Made by a program: the position numbers and the translations under genes
The notes under the pieces: model-generated
What the model was told of the DNA's origin: nothing
What the model saw: the letters and a program-made list of their open reading frames with translations, nothing else
Database searches by the model: none
Shown: positions 9,502-19,749 of the stretch, piece by piece
How the letters are laid out: every line of letters starts with the position of its first letter
How positions within the stretch are numbered: the stretch's first letter is position 1
DNA from: Myxococcales bacterium
Lineage (GTDB): Bacteria; Myxococcota_A; Polyangia; Haliangiales; Haliangiaceae
DNA: 43,213 nucleotides
NCBI GenBank assembly: GCA_947483555.1
Contig: CANKMW010000084.1
Location: 1 to 43,213 of the forward strand
Direction: 5' to 3'

Positions 9502-9758
9502 CAGCGACGCGATTTGCGGGCCGACCCGGCGACCCGTGCGGCCCAGGCTGCCACCGCGGCATGCTCGACGACGCGACCGGCCTCGACGTCGTCGAGCGCC
9601 TCCCGGGTCAACTCGTGGCGTTTCCGCTCGAGCTCGACATAGCGCATCAGCGCTTCCTTGACGACCCAGCCACGCGGGCGCTCGAGGCGGTCCGCGAGGC
9701 GATCCACTTCACGAGCCAGGAGCACGGGTATGTGGGCGGTGACTACACGTTCGGCCAT
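9501..9758 (-). CDS. Ribbon-helix-helix (ParD/CopG-like) antitoxin
   Basis: This 85-residue protein precedes the ParE-like toxin. Its N-terminus VVTAHIPVLLAREVDRLADRL followed by ERPRGWVVKEALMRYV fits the strand-helix-helix of ParD/CopG DNA-binding domains. The C-terminal half (ELTREALDDVEAGRVV and beyond) is the usual toxin-binding tail. ATG 9758 is preceded by GAGGTGG at a good distance; a GTG at 9767 is the alternative. It should bind its own promoter and neutralise the toxin. Confidence 0.85.
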   Translation of the reverse strand: MAERVVTAHIPVLLAREVDRLADRLERPRGWVVKEALMRYVELERKRHELTREALDDVEAGRVVEHAAVAAWAARVAGSARKSRR

Positions 9759-9781
9759 CGGAACCACCTCGATCGATCCAG

Positions 9782-9806
9782 ATCAACCTGAATCAAGATG
9801 ATTGAT
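9782..9806. promoter_or_regulatory. Candidate antitoxin operator with repeated TTGAT/ATCAA
   Basis: Just upstream of the antitoxin gene an AT-rich stretch in GC-rich DNA carries ATCAA at 9782 and 9792 and TTGAT at 9802. The direct repeats are 10 bases apart and the outer pair is inverted. One-turn spacing suits ribbon-helix-helix dimers binding side by side. The remainder of 9807-9975 shows no gene I can support. Confidence 0.45.
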
Positions 9807-9975
9807 ACCATCACCTGGGCGGCCTCGCAAACAGCAGCTTCGACCGTCGGATCTGCATCGGTCGAGCCACGTGGACGACGGCGATAGGGCCAGAGCAACA
9901 ACACCATCACGTACACGCACACATCTTTGATGGGGTCGAACGCCTCGCGGGCGGGACGCTCCGATTCGCACGGCG

Positions 9976-12405
9976 TCAGTCGCTGGTCGCGGTGACCGCG
10001 GGGCCGGTGCCGGTGCGGATGAAGGAGCCCCAGTCGGGCGCTGGCGCCAGGCTGCGCAGCAGCCCGGTCAGGCGGCGCGCCTCGCCGCGGCCGTTGAAGT
10101 CGTCGCGTCCGACGCGGCCGTGGGCGGTGACGTAGCCGGTGCTCGCCGTGAGGCGCGCCAGATCGCGCTGGGCGTTGACCAGGAACATGGTGCGCCGGTT
10201 GATCTCGACCTCGACCCGGCGTTCCGCCCGCCGCGCCTCGCGCCGGTCGGTGCGGACGTCGCGGGCGTTCTCGTCGTCCTCCAGCCGCTCGATGATCGGC
10301 GCCAGCTCCTCGAGCCGGTGCGCGATCTGATCGAGCTCGTCGGCGATGGCGCCGCGATCCTCCGCCGCCATCGACGTATCGTGCAGCTCCTCGCGCAGCG
10401 CGGTCCGGCGCTGGCGCAACTGGCGGCGCTCGAGGCAGGCCTGGCGCAGCTCGGCGGTGTGCGCCTCGTAGCCTTCGACCTGGGCCTCGAGCGGCGCGTG
10501 CTGGACCTCGAACTCGGCGATCTCGCGCTGCAGCGTCTCGATGCGCGCCTCGAGGCGCGCGCGATCGTCCTCGGTGTCGGCGAGGCGCTCGTCGCGGTGG
10601 GCGGTGACGGTCTCGCGCTGGGCCGCCATGCCGGTGTCGAGCGCCGCCGCGTTGTTGACCAGGTTGCTCAGCCGCTCGTTGAGGCGCACCAGGCGCGGGA
10701 TGAGGGCCTCGCCGGCGCTGCTGTCATCGTCGCCGAGCGGCGCCGACGCACCGTTGTTGACCTGGGTGAACGCGGTGAACTGGTGCTCGGTCATGTGCGG
10801 GTGGAGCTGCTCGATGAGCGTCGCGTTCTGATCGTGGATCCACACCGCCAGCGCGTCCCAGTCGAAGCTGCCGCGGCCGTGCAGGCGCTGCTCGATGAAG
10901 CGGCTGTTCTCCGCGGCCTCGGTACCGGAGCCGAGGATCGCGATCAGATCGGCGGCGCTCTGCAGCGGCCGGGTGCCGGCGGCGACCCGCTCGATGTGGG
11001 TCACCGGCGTGATCCGCCCGTGCCCGGTGTCGGTGAAGTGCTCGCCGAGGAGGCGAGTCTCCTCGACGCCGCCGGCGTCGGGGCTGGTCTGGCTCATGGT
11101 GATGGCACGCCGGTAACGCACGCCCTCGAAGGTCTGGGTCTCCGATACCCAGCGCGAGAAGATCACGCTGTGGTTGCCGCCACCGGGGCCGCAGTCGTTG
11201 TAGACGTAGAGCCAGTCGCCGGCCTCGAGCATCGCGAAGTTCTCGAACGGCAGGCCCTGCATCTCGAAGTCGGCGCGCGCGCCCTCGCGCGCGGCATGGT
11301 GGGTACCGACGCCGAGCTCGCCGCCGAGCGTCGCGCGGTGGGCGCTGCCGGTCGTGGTGGTGCCCTCGGAGTCGATCGCGGTGTCGGTCACGCTCATCGC
11401 CAGACCGCCGCTGTGATCGAACTCCTCGCGCACGCCGAGGCCGCGGCCCTCGGCACACCCGGCGTAGCTCATCGTGAGGTTGACCCAGTGCCCGCACATG
11501 CGGGCGTGAACCGCCTGTTCGAACCCGCCCGGCTGGTAGGTGCCGACCGAGAGGATGTGGCCGGCCATCAGGATGCGCTGCTGCGCGGTCGTCGTACCCA
11601 CCTCGTCACCGTTGAACAGCCGCTCGGGGATCACGTGGCTGACGCAGAAGGCCTCGAGCAGATCGATCTGGGTCGGCGTGAACAGCCGCGCGAGGCGCTC
11701 GGCCGGGACCGGCGGGCCGCTGGCCGTGCCGATCGCGGTGGCCGACACGTCGGGGCCGCGCTCGGCCGCCGGCTCGGAGCCGTCGGCGAACACGTGCAGC
11801 TGGGCCGCGAACTCGCGATTGAAGTCGATCGCGAACTGATCGAGGTTGGAACCGAGACCGCTGCCACCGCCGCCGCTGCGGCCATCACCCGGACCGCCAT
11901 CGAGGAGCGACTCGGCGCTGCCGCCGCGGACGACGGTGTCGGCGACCGCGTCGGCATGGCGCTCGTGCGCGTCACCGGTGTCGCCTCGACCGCCATCGAA
12001 GTGGACGCCGCTGGCCTGCTGCACGACGTGCGCCGCCTCGTGCGCGGCCTGGCGCAGATCGGGCGGCGCCGCGAATGCGACATCGGTACCGGTCGCATAG
12101 GCGGGCGCGCCGATCGCGGCGGTCGCGGCGGCGGCGGGACCGGCGACGTGAGCACGCACGCCGCCAACGTCGTGATGACCGAAGCTGCGCTGGATCGCGT
12201 CGCGATGCGGAAGCTCCTGCGCCGGCCCCGCGACGCCTTCGCGCGCGTGCACGTGCACGGCGAACGGATCATCGAGCGTCGTGCCACCGCCGTACATCTG
12301 CACCATCCCGTGCCACGGCCCGGCGAGCGGATGTGCGGCTACCTCGGCCAGCGCGGTCCGATCACCGCGCAGACGCGCGGTCGGCGTCACCTTGCCCGGC
12401 GCCAT
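9976..12405 (-). CDS. DUF4157 (eCIS-core) protein with probable cysteine-hydrolase domain and coiled-coil tail
   Basis: This 809-residue protein starts at ATG 12405, behind a strong AGGAGGAG site. Residues about 68-135 form a DUF4157 domain: IQRSFGHHDVGGVRAH, AYATGTDVAFA and AHEAAHVVQQ with an HExxH-like HEAAH. This domain marks proteins tied to extracellular contractile injection systems or other toxin delivery. Residues about 230-430 contain MCGHWVNLTMSYAGC (Cys about 304) and EAGDWLYVYNDCG...GGNHSVIFSRW (His about 412), the Cys-then-His order and GD-strand-H-strand pattern of NlpC/P60- or CHAP-like hydrolases. The last 250 residues are Arg/Glu-rich coiled coil. No phage-tail-like genes are in the window, so the delivery route is unknown. 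The family assignment of the middle domain is inference. Confidence 0.82.
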   Translation of the reverse strand: MAPGKVTPTARLRGDRTALAEVAAHPLAGPWHGMVQMYGGGTTLDDPFAVHVHAREGVAGPAQELPHRDAIQRSFGHHDVGGVRAHVAGPAAAATAAIGAPAYATGTDVAFAAPPDLRQAAHEAAHVVQQASGVHFDGGRGDTGDAHERHADAVADTVVRGGSAESLLDGGPGDGRSGGGGSGLGSNLDQFAIDFNREFAAQLHVFADGSEPAAERGPDVSATAIGTASGPPVPAERLARLFTPTQIDLLEAFCVSHVIPERLFNGDEVGTTTAQQRILMAGHILSVGTYQPGGFEQAVHARMCGHWVNLTMSYAGCAEGRGLGVREEFDHSGGLAMSVTDTAIDSEGTTTTGSAHRATLGGELGVGTHHAAREGARADFEMQGLPFENFAMLEAGDWLYVYNDCGPGGGNHSVIFSRWVSETQTFEGVRYRRAITMSQTSPDAGGVEETRLLGEHFTDTGHGRITPVTHIERVAAGTRPLQSAADLIAILGSGTEAAENSRFIEQRLHGRGSFDWDALAVWIHDQNATLIEQLHPHMTEHQFTAFTQVNNGASAPLGDDDSSAGEALIPRLVRLNERLSNLVNNAAALDTGMAAQRETVTAHRDERLADTEDDRARLEARIETLQREIAEFEVQHAPLEAQVEGYEAHTAELRQACLERRQLRQRRTALREELHDTSMAAEDRGAIADELDQIAHRLEELAPIIERLEDDENARDVRTDRREARRAERRVEVEINRRTMFLVNAQRDLARLTASTGYVTAHGRVGRDDFNGRGEARRLTGLLRSLAPAPDWGSFIRTGTGPAVTATSD

Positions 12406-12695
12406 CGAGCAGCTCCTCCTCTCCGCCGATCGATCCGCGATGGAGCCGGTCCACGACCCTATTCTACGCCGACCGCGGGCCGCACCTTCCCCCGGGCCGC
12501 TCACCGCGTCGGCCGGCAGGGGCGCCTCGACAGCGACGCTGCCCCCCCGGCCCCCCGGGACCGCGTGCTTGCCCTCCGGAGTGGGCCGCGGGCGTCGGGC
12601 TCAGCGGAACTGCTGGTCCACCATCCCTGGGCGACGGCAGGCCGATCTGCCCGAACCAGTGGGCTGGACCGGCGTTGTAGGTGCCTGGTGGCGGT

Positions 12696-12707
12696 CGTTG
12701 TACAACG
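12696..12707. promoter_or_regulatory. 12-base perfect palindrome before the ATPase start
   Basis: CGTTGTACAACG is a perfect palindrome ending six bases before the ATPase ATG, where the ribosome binding site would lie. It could be an operator or an RNA hairpin limiting translation. The 308-base divergent region 12406-12713 otherwise contains GC-rich sequence with no gene. Confidence 0.35.
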
Positions 12708-12713
12708 GCCGCC

Positions 12714-14270
<1,557 letters not shown>

Positions 14271-14307
14271 GCGGGTCGGGGAGTGACCGCCGGGTTCGCA
14301 ACCGGGG

Positions 14308-15714
14308 TCAGAGCACCAGCTTGTCCTGCCACGTCGGGCCGATGGACACCATCGCGACCGGCACGCCGACGCCTTGCGGCGAGGCGAGCAGCTCGACCAG
14401 CGCGCGGGCGCCGGCGGGGAGATCGGCGAGCGTGCGCGCGCCGCGGAGCTCGCCGGTCCAGCCGGCGAGGCGCAGCTCGGCGCCGGGGCGGCAGCTTTCG
14501 AGGACCCGGGTGACGTCGGCGCCGCCGACGCGCACGGCGTCGATGGCGACCTCGCCGGAGGGCAGCGACCGCCAGGCGAAGGCGGCGTCCCACCACGGCG
14601 CCGCCGGACCGGGGTGGCGATAGGAGCTCACGACGCGGAGCTCGCCGGTGTCGCCGAGGCGGTCGAGACAGGTCAGCGCGAGGACCTCGGCGCCGGCGAC
14701 CACGGCGGCGTAGCGGGCGAGGACGAGGTCGAGCGGACCGACGCGGAAGCCGCCTTGCCACCGGTTCCACACGTTGTGCGACTCGAGCAGGCGCGCGGTC
14801 AGCGTGGCATCCTCGGACGGCAGCGGCCCGGGGCCGTGGCGGTGAGCATAGGCGCGTAACACACCGACGCGCCGTAGCCGATGGGCACGACCGGCGAGCA
14901 GCGCCTCGGCCAGCGCGGGCGTGGCCGGGGTCTTGGTGACGTACGGCGGGAAGCCGGCGACGGGATCGAGCAGCGCGCCCTGGGCGCCCTCCATGACCGC
15001 GGGGGCCGCGCCGCCGAGCAGCGCCGGGACGCGCGCCTCGTCGGGCTGCAACATCGCGGCGTAGCCGGTGACGAAGCCGTGGAGGATGCGGGTCAGCCGA
15101 TCGGCGTCGAGCTCGCCGCGAAAGTGGGCGAGCCGCTCGTGGGCCTCGTCGCCGTCGACCACGGCCTCGGCGTGGGCCAGGCGCTCGCTGATCGCGTCGC
15201 CGATCCGCGCGCGCAACCGCGCCCGATCGCGCGCGTCCTCGAGGCGGAGCGCGGTCCCGTGATCGCGCTCGCGGGCCGCCTCGCCGACGCCGAGGCCCAC
15301 CGAGCCGTGGCGATCGCCGCCGCGTGCCAGCTCGGCGAGCTGCCCGGTCATCTTGTGGTACGGCAGGATCAGGGTAGCGCGCGGATCGATGGTCAGGCGC
15401 GCCAGCGCGTCGTGGACGCCGTGCTCGCGCAGCCGGGCGTCCTCGGCGAGCAGGTTCACCGGCTCGACGAGCACGTCGCGGGTCAGATGCGTGACCACGC
15501 CGGGGACGAAGGTGCCGGCGCCGAGCTGGCTGAAGCCGTGCCAGCGGCCGTCGGGCAGCACCACGTGGTGCGTGGCCTGCGGACCGCCCCCGAAGCGGAC
15601 CACGCCGGCGGAGCGGTGGTGGCGCACCAGGTGATCGACGGTGGTGCCCTTGCCCTCGTCCCCGAAGCCGAGGCCGACCACGACGTCTCCACTCAGGATC
15701 GTGCGCGCAGCCAT
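14308..15714 (-). CDS. Divergent adenylosuccinate-synthetase-like ligase
   Basis: This 468-residue protein keeps the AdSS architecture: the P-loop GLGFGDEGKGTTVDHL (Asp 19 equals the catalytic Asp of PurA), FGGGPQATHHVV in place of GGxNAGHT with a His retained, EGAQGALLDPVAGFPPYVT and VLRAYAHRHGPGPLPSE (PurA: TRVGxGPFPTE). It differs widely elsewhere and has insertions, for example a helical block around residues 150-230. Real PurA joins IMP and aspartate using GTP. Here the context (pyruvate-kinase-like barrel, vWA protein, sigma54 activator) suggests a specialised ligase making an unusual nucleotide or amino-acid conjugate. The phage enzyme PurZ is unlikely because PurZ replaces the catalytic Asp. 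The start overlaps the preceding gene by 22 bases. Confidence 0.78.
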   Translation of the reverse strand: MAARTILSGDVVVGLGFGDEGKGTTVDHLVRHHRSAGVVRFGGGPQATHHVVLPDGRWHGFSQLGAGTFVPGVVTHLTRDVLVEPVNLLAEDARLREHGVHDALARLTIDPRATLILPYHKMTGQLAELARGGDRHGSVGLGVGEAARERDHGTALRLEDARDRARLRARIGDAISERLAHAEAVVDGDEAHERLAHFRGELDADRLTRILHGFVTGYAAMLQPDEARVPALLGGAAPAVMEGAQGALLDPVAGFPPYVTKTPATPALAEALLAGRAHRLRRVGVLRAYAHRHGPGPLPSEDATLTARLLESHNVWNRWQGGFRVGPLDLVLARYAAVVAGAEVLALTCLDRLGDTGELRVVSSYRHPGPAAPWWDAAFAWRSLPSGEVAIDAVRVGGADVTRVLESCRPGAELRLAGWTGELRGARTLADLPAGARALVELLASPQGVGVPVAMVSIGPTWQDKLVL

Positions 15715-16601
15715 CCCTCGACCCGGACGAAGGTGGCGATGGCGCGCCGGAAGGCGCGCTCGCTGAAGCACAGGCCGTCGCTGAGCATGAAGGCCCGGTA
15801 GCCCATCCGGTACATCAGCGCGAGGTCCGACAGGTCGGCCAGCGACGGCAGCTCGCCGTCCTCGAGCGATGTGAGGATGCGCGAGGCGACCACCGCCTCG
15901 GGATCGGCGGCGATGATGACCTCGAGGGCGTCGAGCACGGTGCACGGATCGTCCCCGTGCTGGAGGTAGAGATCATCGCGCGCCGCCATCAGGCCGGCGC
16001 CGGCCAGGCCGCCGCGGACCAGCTCGACGCCGCGGCGCGACTCGATCTTGGCGATGATGCGCGCCTCGGGGTCGAGGGCGCGCAACTCGGCGAGGTCGTC
16101 GGCCGTCTCGACGAACGACAATAGATAATCGTGGACCCCGAGCGCGCGCGCCGCCGCCACGTACTCGCGATCGTCATCGGTGAGGTAACCGTCGACCACC
16201 AGCGTGGGGTCGAGGATCGTCACCGGCTCGCCGGCGCCGACCACGCGCGGCGGCCGCTCGGCCAGGATCAGCTTGGTGCCGTCGACGATCCGCACGATCT
16301 CGCCGTCGCCGTCCTTGAAGCGGATCCGCGCCGGCAGCTCGACCGCGATCGGCCGGCTGATCTCGACGAACGCGTACGGCAGGTAGGCGAAGCGGGTGAT
16401 GCGCAGCTGCCGGCCCTTGAGATCGACGAACAGCGGCTTGCCGTCGCAGCTCGCGACCAGGCTGTGCAGCACCTCGCGCTTCGGCTCGCCGATCGGCATG
16501 ATCGTGTTGAAGCGCAGCGCCGCCACCGCGGGGTGCGAAGCGATCGCGTCGCGGTGACGGACGTAGGGCGGCAGCGTCGCGATCAACACGACGGCCGCCA
16601 C
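15693..16601 (-). CDS. Pyruvate-kinase-like TIM-barrel protein
   Basis: This 302-residue protein resembles pyruvate kinase in order: LIATLPPYVRHRDAI at the first strand, DLKGRQLRIT, a middle beta region (about 85-130) like the B domain, then DYLLSFVETADDLAELRAL, IIAKIESRRGVELV (pyruvate kinase: IISKIE), MAARDDLYLQHG (MVARGDLGVE) and YRMGYRAFMLSDGLCF (DGADCIMLSGETA). It is much shorter than a full enzyme and lacks the regulatory C domain. A phosphoenolpyruvate or enol substrate is plausible. GTG 16601 gives a protein beginning at the first barrel strand; upstream lies a coupled 42-codon frame. It overlaps the AdSS-like start by 22 bases, so the two are surely co-translated. Confidence 0.75.
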   Translation of the reverse strand: MAAVVLIATLPPYVRHRDAIASHPAVAALRFNTIMPIGEPKREVLHSLVASCDGKPLFVDLKGRQLRITRFAYLPYAFVEISRPIAVELPARIRFKDGDGEIVRIVDGTKLILAERPPRVVGAGEPVTILDPTLVVDGYLTDDDREYVAAARALGVHDYLLSFVETADDLAELRALDPEARIIAKIESRRGVELVRGGLAGAGLMAARDDLYLQHGDDPCTVLDALEVIIAADPEAVVASRILTSLEDGELPSLADLSDLALMYRMGYRAFMLSDGLCFSERAFRRAIATFVRVEGWLRARS

Positions 16602-16711
16602 GAGTCGTCGACGACGTCGGCGACGGCGGCCTGGGGCGCGACGTCGCGCCGGTGGCCGGGCAAGACGCGCTGGTCGAACGCCTGGGCGGCGACGCCGGCC
16701 TCGAGCGTCAT
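16583..16711 (-). CDS. Possible 42-residue coupling ORF
   Basis: An ATGA overlap at 16708-16711 joins the stop of the vWA gene to an ATG that opens a 42-codon frame ending at 16583, inside the pyruvate-kinase-like gene. It begins MTLEAGVAAQAFDQRV. It may keep ribosomes moving between the two genes, or it may mean that the downstream gene really starts in this frame with a frameshift. No family is recognised. Confidence 0.3.
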   Translation of the reverse strand: MTLEAGVAAQAFDQRVLPGHRRDVAPQAAVADVVDDSWRPSC

Positions 16712-18135
16712 CGCGCTCGACAGCGCTCGGCGAGCGCGGCCAGGGTCTGGCGGATCGCCGCGATGCGGTCCTCGCCCTGGAGCCGGACCTTCATGTCGTT
16801 GGCGTAGCCGTCGAGGTCGCGGCGCCCCGACACCAGCGCGATCGCGCCGAGCATGGCGTCGACCACCGCCTTGGACTCGTCGACCACCAGGATGTTCTCG
16901 GGCGGGAGCACCGCGCCCCACTGCGCCAGGATCAGGTCGTCGCCATAGCTGGCGTAGGTGGCCTCGGCGGCGGCCGCCGACTGGCTGGTGAAGTCGAACT
17001 CGCAGACCTGCTGGTTGCTGTCGCGACCGGTCCCCGCGATCGTGCCCTCGTAGTGGCTGGCCTTCTTGCCGGCGACGACCTCGACCCGGAACTCGGTCTT
17101 GCCGTGCGTGGCCTCATGATACTTGTAGTTCTGCACGACGACGCGGTAGCGCCCCGGAGGCGCACCAGCGGGCGGCCAGTAGATGTTCTCCACCGGCTTC
17201 TCGCTCTCGCCGCGCACGTTCATGTCGACGTCGAGCTCGCCGCCGCACACCGACTTCTTGTGGCCGTAGTAGATCTCCTCGCCCGACGGCGCGATCACGT
17301 GGAGATCGAGGTCGTTGCAGTTGTTCCACACCAGCGAGACCCGGACGTCGCCGGTCTTGCCGCCCTCGCGGCGCAGGCGCGCGGCGATCTCGGCGTCGAT
17401 GTCGCTGCGCCGCTCCTCGCGATCCTTGCGCGGGTAGATGAAGAAGACGTGGTACTTGGCCGCCAGCTCGGCGAACAGCGTCTGGGCGGCGATCGCCTTG
17501 GCCTCCTCGCCGGCGGCGATCTCGAGGCCGGAGAAGCGCCGCGCCACCGCCGAGCCGGCCGGCGTTCCGGCGGCCGGCTCGCCGATGATGTGCTGGCCGA
17601 GGTGCTCGGCCGAGACCACGGGGTAGAAGCCCTCGTCGCCGGTGAAGAAGAAGTAGCCCTTGCCGCCGGCGAGCTGGCTGCGCCGGGCGTAGAACCAGGC
17701 CGCCAGCTCGTATGACTCCTGGCCGGTGCCGCCGCCGCCCTCCTCGAGCCAGATCTTGGTCAGCCAGCGGTCGAGGTCGGTGCCGGCGGCGAAGTCGCAG
17801 ACTTGGAGCGGCGCGCGGTCGCCGTTGGCGTCGCCGATGGCGGCGAAGCTGATCGCCGGATCCTCGAGGTAGCCCTGCATCAGGATCTGGCCGTACAGCA
17901 TCGGCATCTTGTCGTAGACCAGCTTGCTGTCGTTGCCGCGCGATCGGGTCACGTCCATCGCGACCACGATCGGATCCTTGTTGCCGCACACCAGCAGGCG
18001 TCCGCGCGGCATCAGCTCGGTGGCCGGGCCGCGCTGGCTCATCGCCTCCTCGGCGGCGCGGGTGTGGTGCCCGCCCTCGCCGCCGTGCGCGGACTCGGTC
18101 AGGCCAACGTCGCGATCGTAGTAGCCACCACCCAT
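16708..18135 (-). CDS. vWA-domain protein with C-terminal DUF2135-like domain
   Basis: This 475-residue protein begins MGGGYYDRDVGL, a start seen in a family of stand-alone vWA proteins. PIVVAMDVTRSRGND (about residues 55-70) holds a DxTxS metal-ion adhesion motif. After the vWA fold (to about 260) comes VRVSLVWNNCNDLDLHVIAP SGEE and GGELDVDMN, the pattern of the YfaP/DUF2135 beta-sandwich. The end is helical, with AIRQTLAALAERCR. vWA proteins often act as metal-dependent scaffolds with AAA ATPases or in Ter-like stress systems. It is the first structural gene after the sigma54 activator and is coupled to the metabolic genes that follow. Confidence 0.85.
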   Translation of the reverse strand: MGGGYYDRDVGLTESAHGGEGGHHTRAAEEAMSQRGPATELMPRGRLLVCGNKDPIVVAMDVTRSRGNDSKLVYDKMPMLYGQILMQGYLEDPAISFAAIGDANGDRAPLQVCDFAAGTDLDRWLTKIWLEEGGGGTGQESYELAAWFYARRSQLAGGKGYFFFTGDEGFYPVVSAEHLGQHIIGEPAAGTPAGSAVARRFSGLEIAAGEEAKAIAAQTLFAELAAKYHVFFIYPRKDREERRSDIDAEIAARLRREGGKTGDVRVSLVWNNCNDLDLHVIAPSGEEIYYGHKKSVCGGELDVDMNVRGESEKPVENIYWPPAGAPPGRYRVVVQNYKYHEATHGKTEFRVEVVAGKKASHYEGTIAGTGRDSNQQVCEFDFTSQSAAAAEATYASYGDDLILAQWGAVLPPENILVVDESKAVVDAMLGAIALVSGRRDLDGYANDMKVRLQGEDRIAAIRQTLAALAERCRAR

Positions 18136-18200
18136 CCGCCGAGCCTACCGCAACGGCGCGATGAGGATCACCTCAAGGCTGGGCGACCCTGTCATCGCGC

Positions 18201-19634
18201 TCAGCGCCGGTATGGTTCGAGATCGATCCCGGAGCGCTCGATCCAGCGATAGAGCTGGCGGGCGCTGGTGCCGAGCGACTCGGCGGCCCGCACCACGTTG
18301 CCGCCACTGTCGGCGAGCGCGGCGATCATCTCGTCGGCGGTCGGCTGGCCGCGCCGCGCGCCGTCGTTCGCGGCTGCGGTTGCCGCGGTCGAGGTCGCCG
18401 CCGCGGGCGCGACCGGCACCCCGTCCGGCTCCCCATCGCTGGTCATCGTCAGCGGTGGCAGGTGCGCCAGGTCGATCGTCGCTTCCCCGGCCAGCACCGC
18501 GGCGGAGCGCAGCGCCTGTCGGAGCTGTCGCACGTTGCCGGGCAGCTCGCCTGCGAACAGCACGCGGGCGGCGGGTGCGGTGATCGCCGCCCGCGTCACG
18601 CCGGCCTCGCGCAGCAGGTAGGCGGCCAGGATGCCGAGATCCTCGCGCCGCGCCCGCAGCGGCGGGAGCCGCGCGACGTAGCCGGCCAGGCGCGCGAGCA
18701 GATCGGGACGGAACGCGCCCGGTTTGCCGAACAGATCGTGGTGGGTGGCGGCGATCCACCGCACGTCGACCTCGAGCGCGTCGGTGCTGCCCAGCGGGGT
18801 GACCCGGCCGTCCTCGATCACGCGCAGCAACGCTGCCTGCGACGCCAGCGAGGTGTTGGCGATCTCGTCGATCAGCAGGGTGCCGCCGTCGGCGCGGGCG
18901 ATCTCGCCGGTGCGTGGATCGGCGGCGCCGGTGAACGCGCCCCGCCGGTGACCGAAGAACGTGGCGCCGAACAAGCTCTCGGGGATCGCGCCGCAGTCGA
19001 TGGTCACGCACGGACCGCTGCGGCCGCTGCCGCGATGGATCGCCGCCGCGACCACCTCCTTGCCGGTGCCGGTCTCGCCGAGGATGAGCACCGGTTCGCG
19101 GGTCGGCGCGATCCGCTCGATCGCGTCGGCCAGCGCCGCGACCTCGGCGTTGAGCGTGCGGGTCGGGCCGAGCCGTGCGCCGCGAAGGACGCGGGCCGCG
19201 GCCGCCGCTGGAAGCCGCTGGTAGTCGAACAGCGAGTGCCCGACCTCGACCACGGCGCCGGGCGCCAGCCGGTGCTCGCTGACCCGACGGCCGTCGACGT
19301 GGACGCCGTTGCGGGCCCCGAGATCGCGCACCACCACCGCATCGCCGCGGGCCTCGATCACCGCGTGCTGTCCGGACGCCCAGCGGTCGCGCACCCGCAG
19401 CAGGTCGCCGTCGCGGGCCACCCGCGGAGCGTCGTCGGCCGCGGCGCGACCGATCGTCAGCGGCAGTCGGTCGAGCACGAACACCGCGGCTTCGTCGGCG
19501 AGCAGGTCGTCGTAGTCGAGGACATAGACCAGCAGGTCGGTGTGGTCGCCGCCGGTGGCGGCCGGGGCGTCCTCCCATGTCGCGCCGGGCGCGACGCTGC
19601 CAGGTTCGATGCTCACGAGCCCGTCATCGTACAC
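18201..19634 (-). CDS. FHA-domain sigma54-dependent transcription activator
   Basis: This 477-residue regulator has an FHA domain (about 50-130; LTIGRAAADDAP, SGQHAVIEARG, GARNGVHVDGRR), an AAA+ sigma54-interaction domain (Walker A GETGTGKE, the sigma54 contact loop RRGAFTGA, Walker B GGTLLIDEIAN) and a Fis-type helix-turn-helix at the end (NVVRAAESLGTSARQLYRWI). FHA binds phosphothreonine, so a Ser/Thr kinase probably controls it; the kinase gene at 20233 is a candidate. It lies 65 bases upstream of the vWA gene on the same strand and likely activates that operon. GTG 19634 gives the longest frame; GTG 19616 (MSIEPGSV) is an alternative start. Confidence 0.93.
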   Translation of the reverse strand: MYDDGLVSIEPGSVAPGATWEDAPAATGGDHTDLLVYVLDYDDLLADEAAVFVLDRLPLTIGRAAADDAPRVARDGDLLRVRDRWASGQHAVIEARGDAVVVRDLGARNGVHVDGRRVSEHRLAPGAVVEVGHSLFDYQRLPAAAAARVLRGARLGPTRTLNAEVAALADAIERIAPTREPVLILGETGTGKEVVAAAIHRGSGRSGPCVTIDCGAIPESLFGATFFGHRRGAFTGAADPRTGEIARADGGTLLIDEIANTSLASQAALLRVIEDGRVTPLGSTDALEVDVRWIAATHHDLFGKPGAFRPDLLARLAGYVARLPPLRARREDLGILAAYLLREAGVTRAAITAPAARVLFAGELPGNVRQLRQALRSAAVLAGEATIDLAHLPPLTMTSDGEPDGVPVAPAAATSTAATAAANDGARRGQPTADEMIAALADSGGNVVRAAESLGTSARQLYRWIERSGIDLEPYRR

Positions 19635-19749
19635 CGCTGCGGTCCGCGCCCACCTCGGCCCAGCGGTCGCGCGTTCCGCTGCCAGGCGTCGATTACCCGA
19701 CCGGCGTCGTGCGCTCGCGGGTCCGCACGTGCTCTACCGTAGCCCTCCC

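Noticed and set aside
9783..9971. 62-codon minus-strand frame upstream of the antitoxin
   Set aside because: It overlaps the probable operator, has no ribosome site or motif and has a biased composition.
12406..12713. N-terminal extension of the DUF4157 protein to 12504
   Set aside because: ATG 12405 has a strong AGGAGGAG site, and the extension is Arg/Ser-rich and lacks any motif.
14308..15714. AdSS-like protein as a PurZ (2-aminoadenine) enzyme
   Set aside because: The P-loop keeps the Asp of PurA (GDEGKG), which PurZ enzymes replace, and no phage-type genome-modification partners are nearby.
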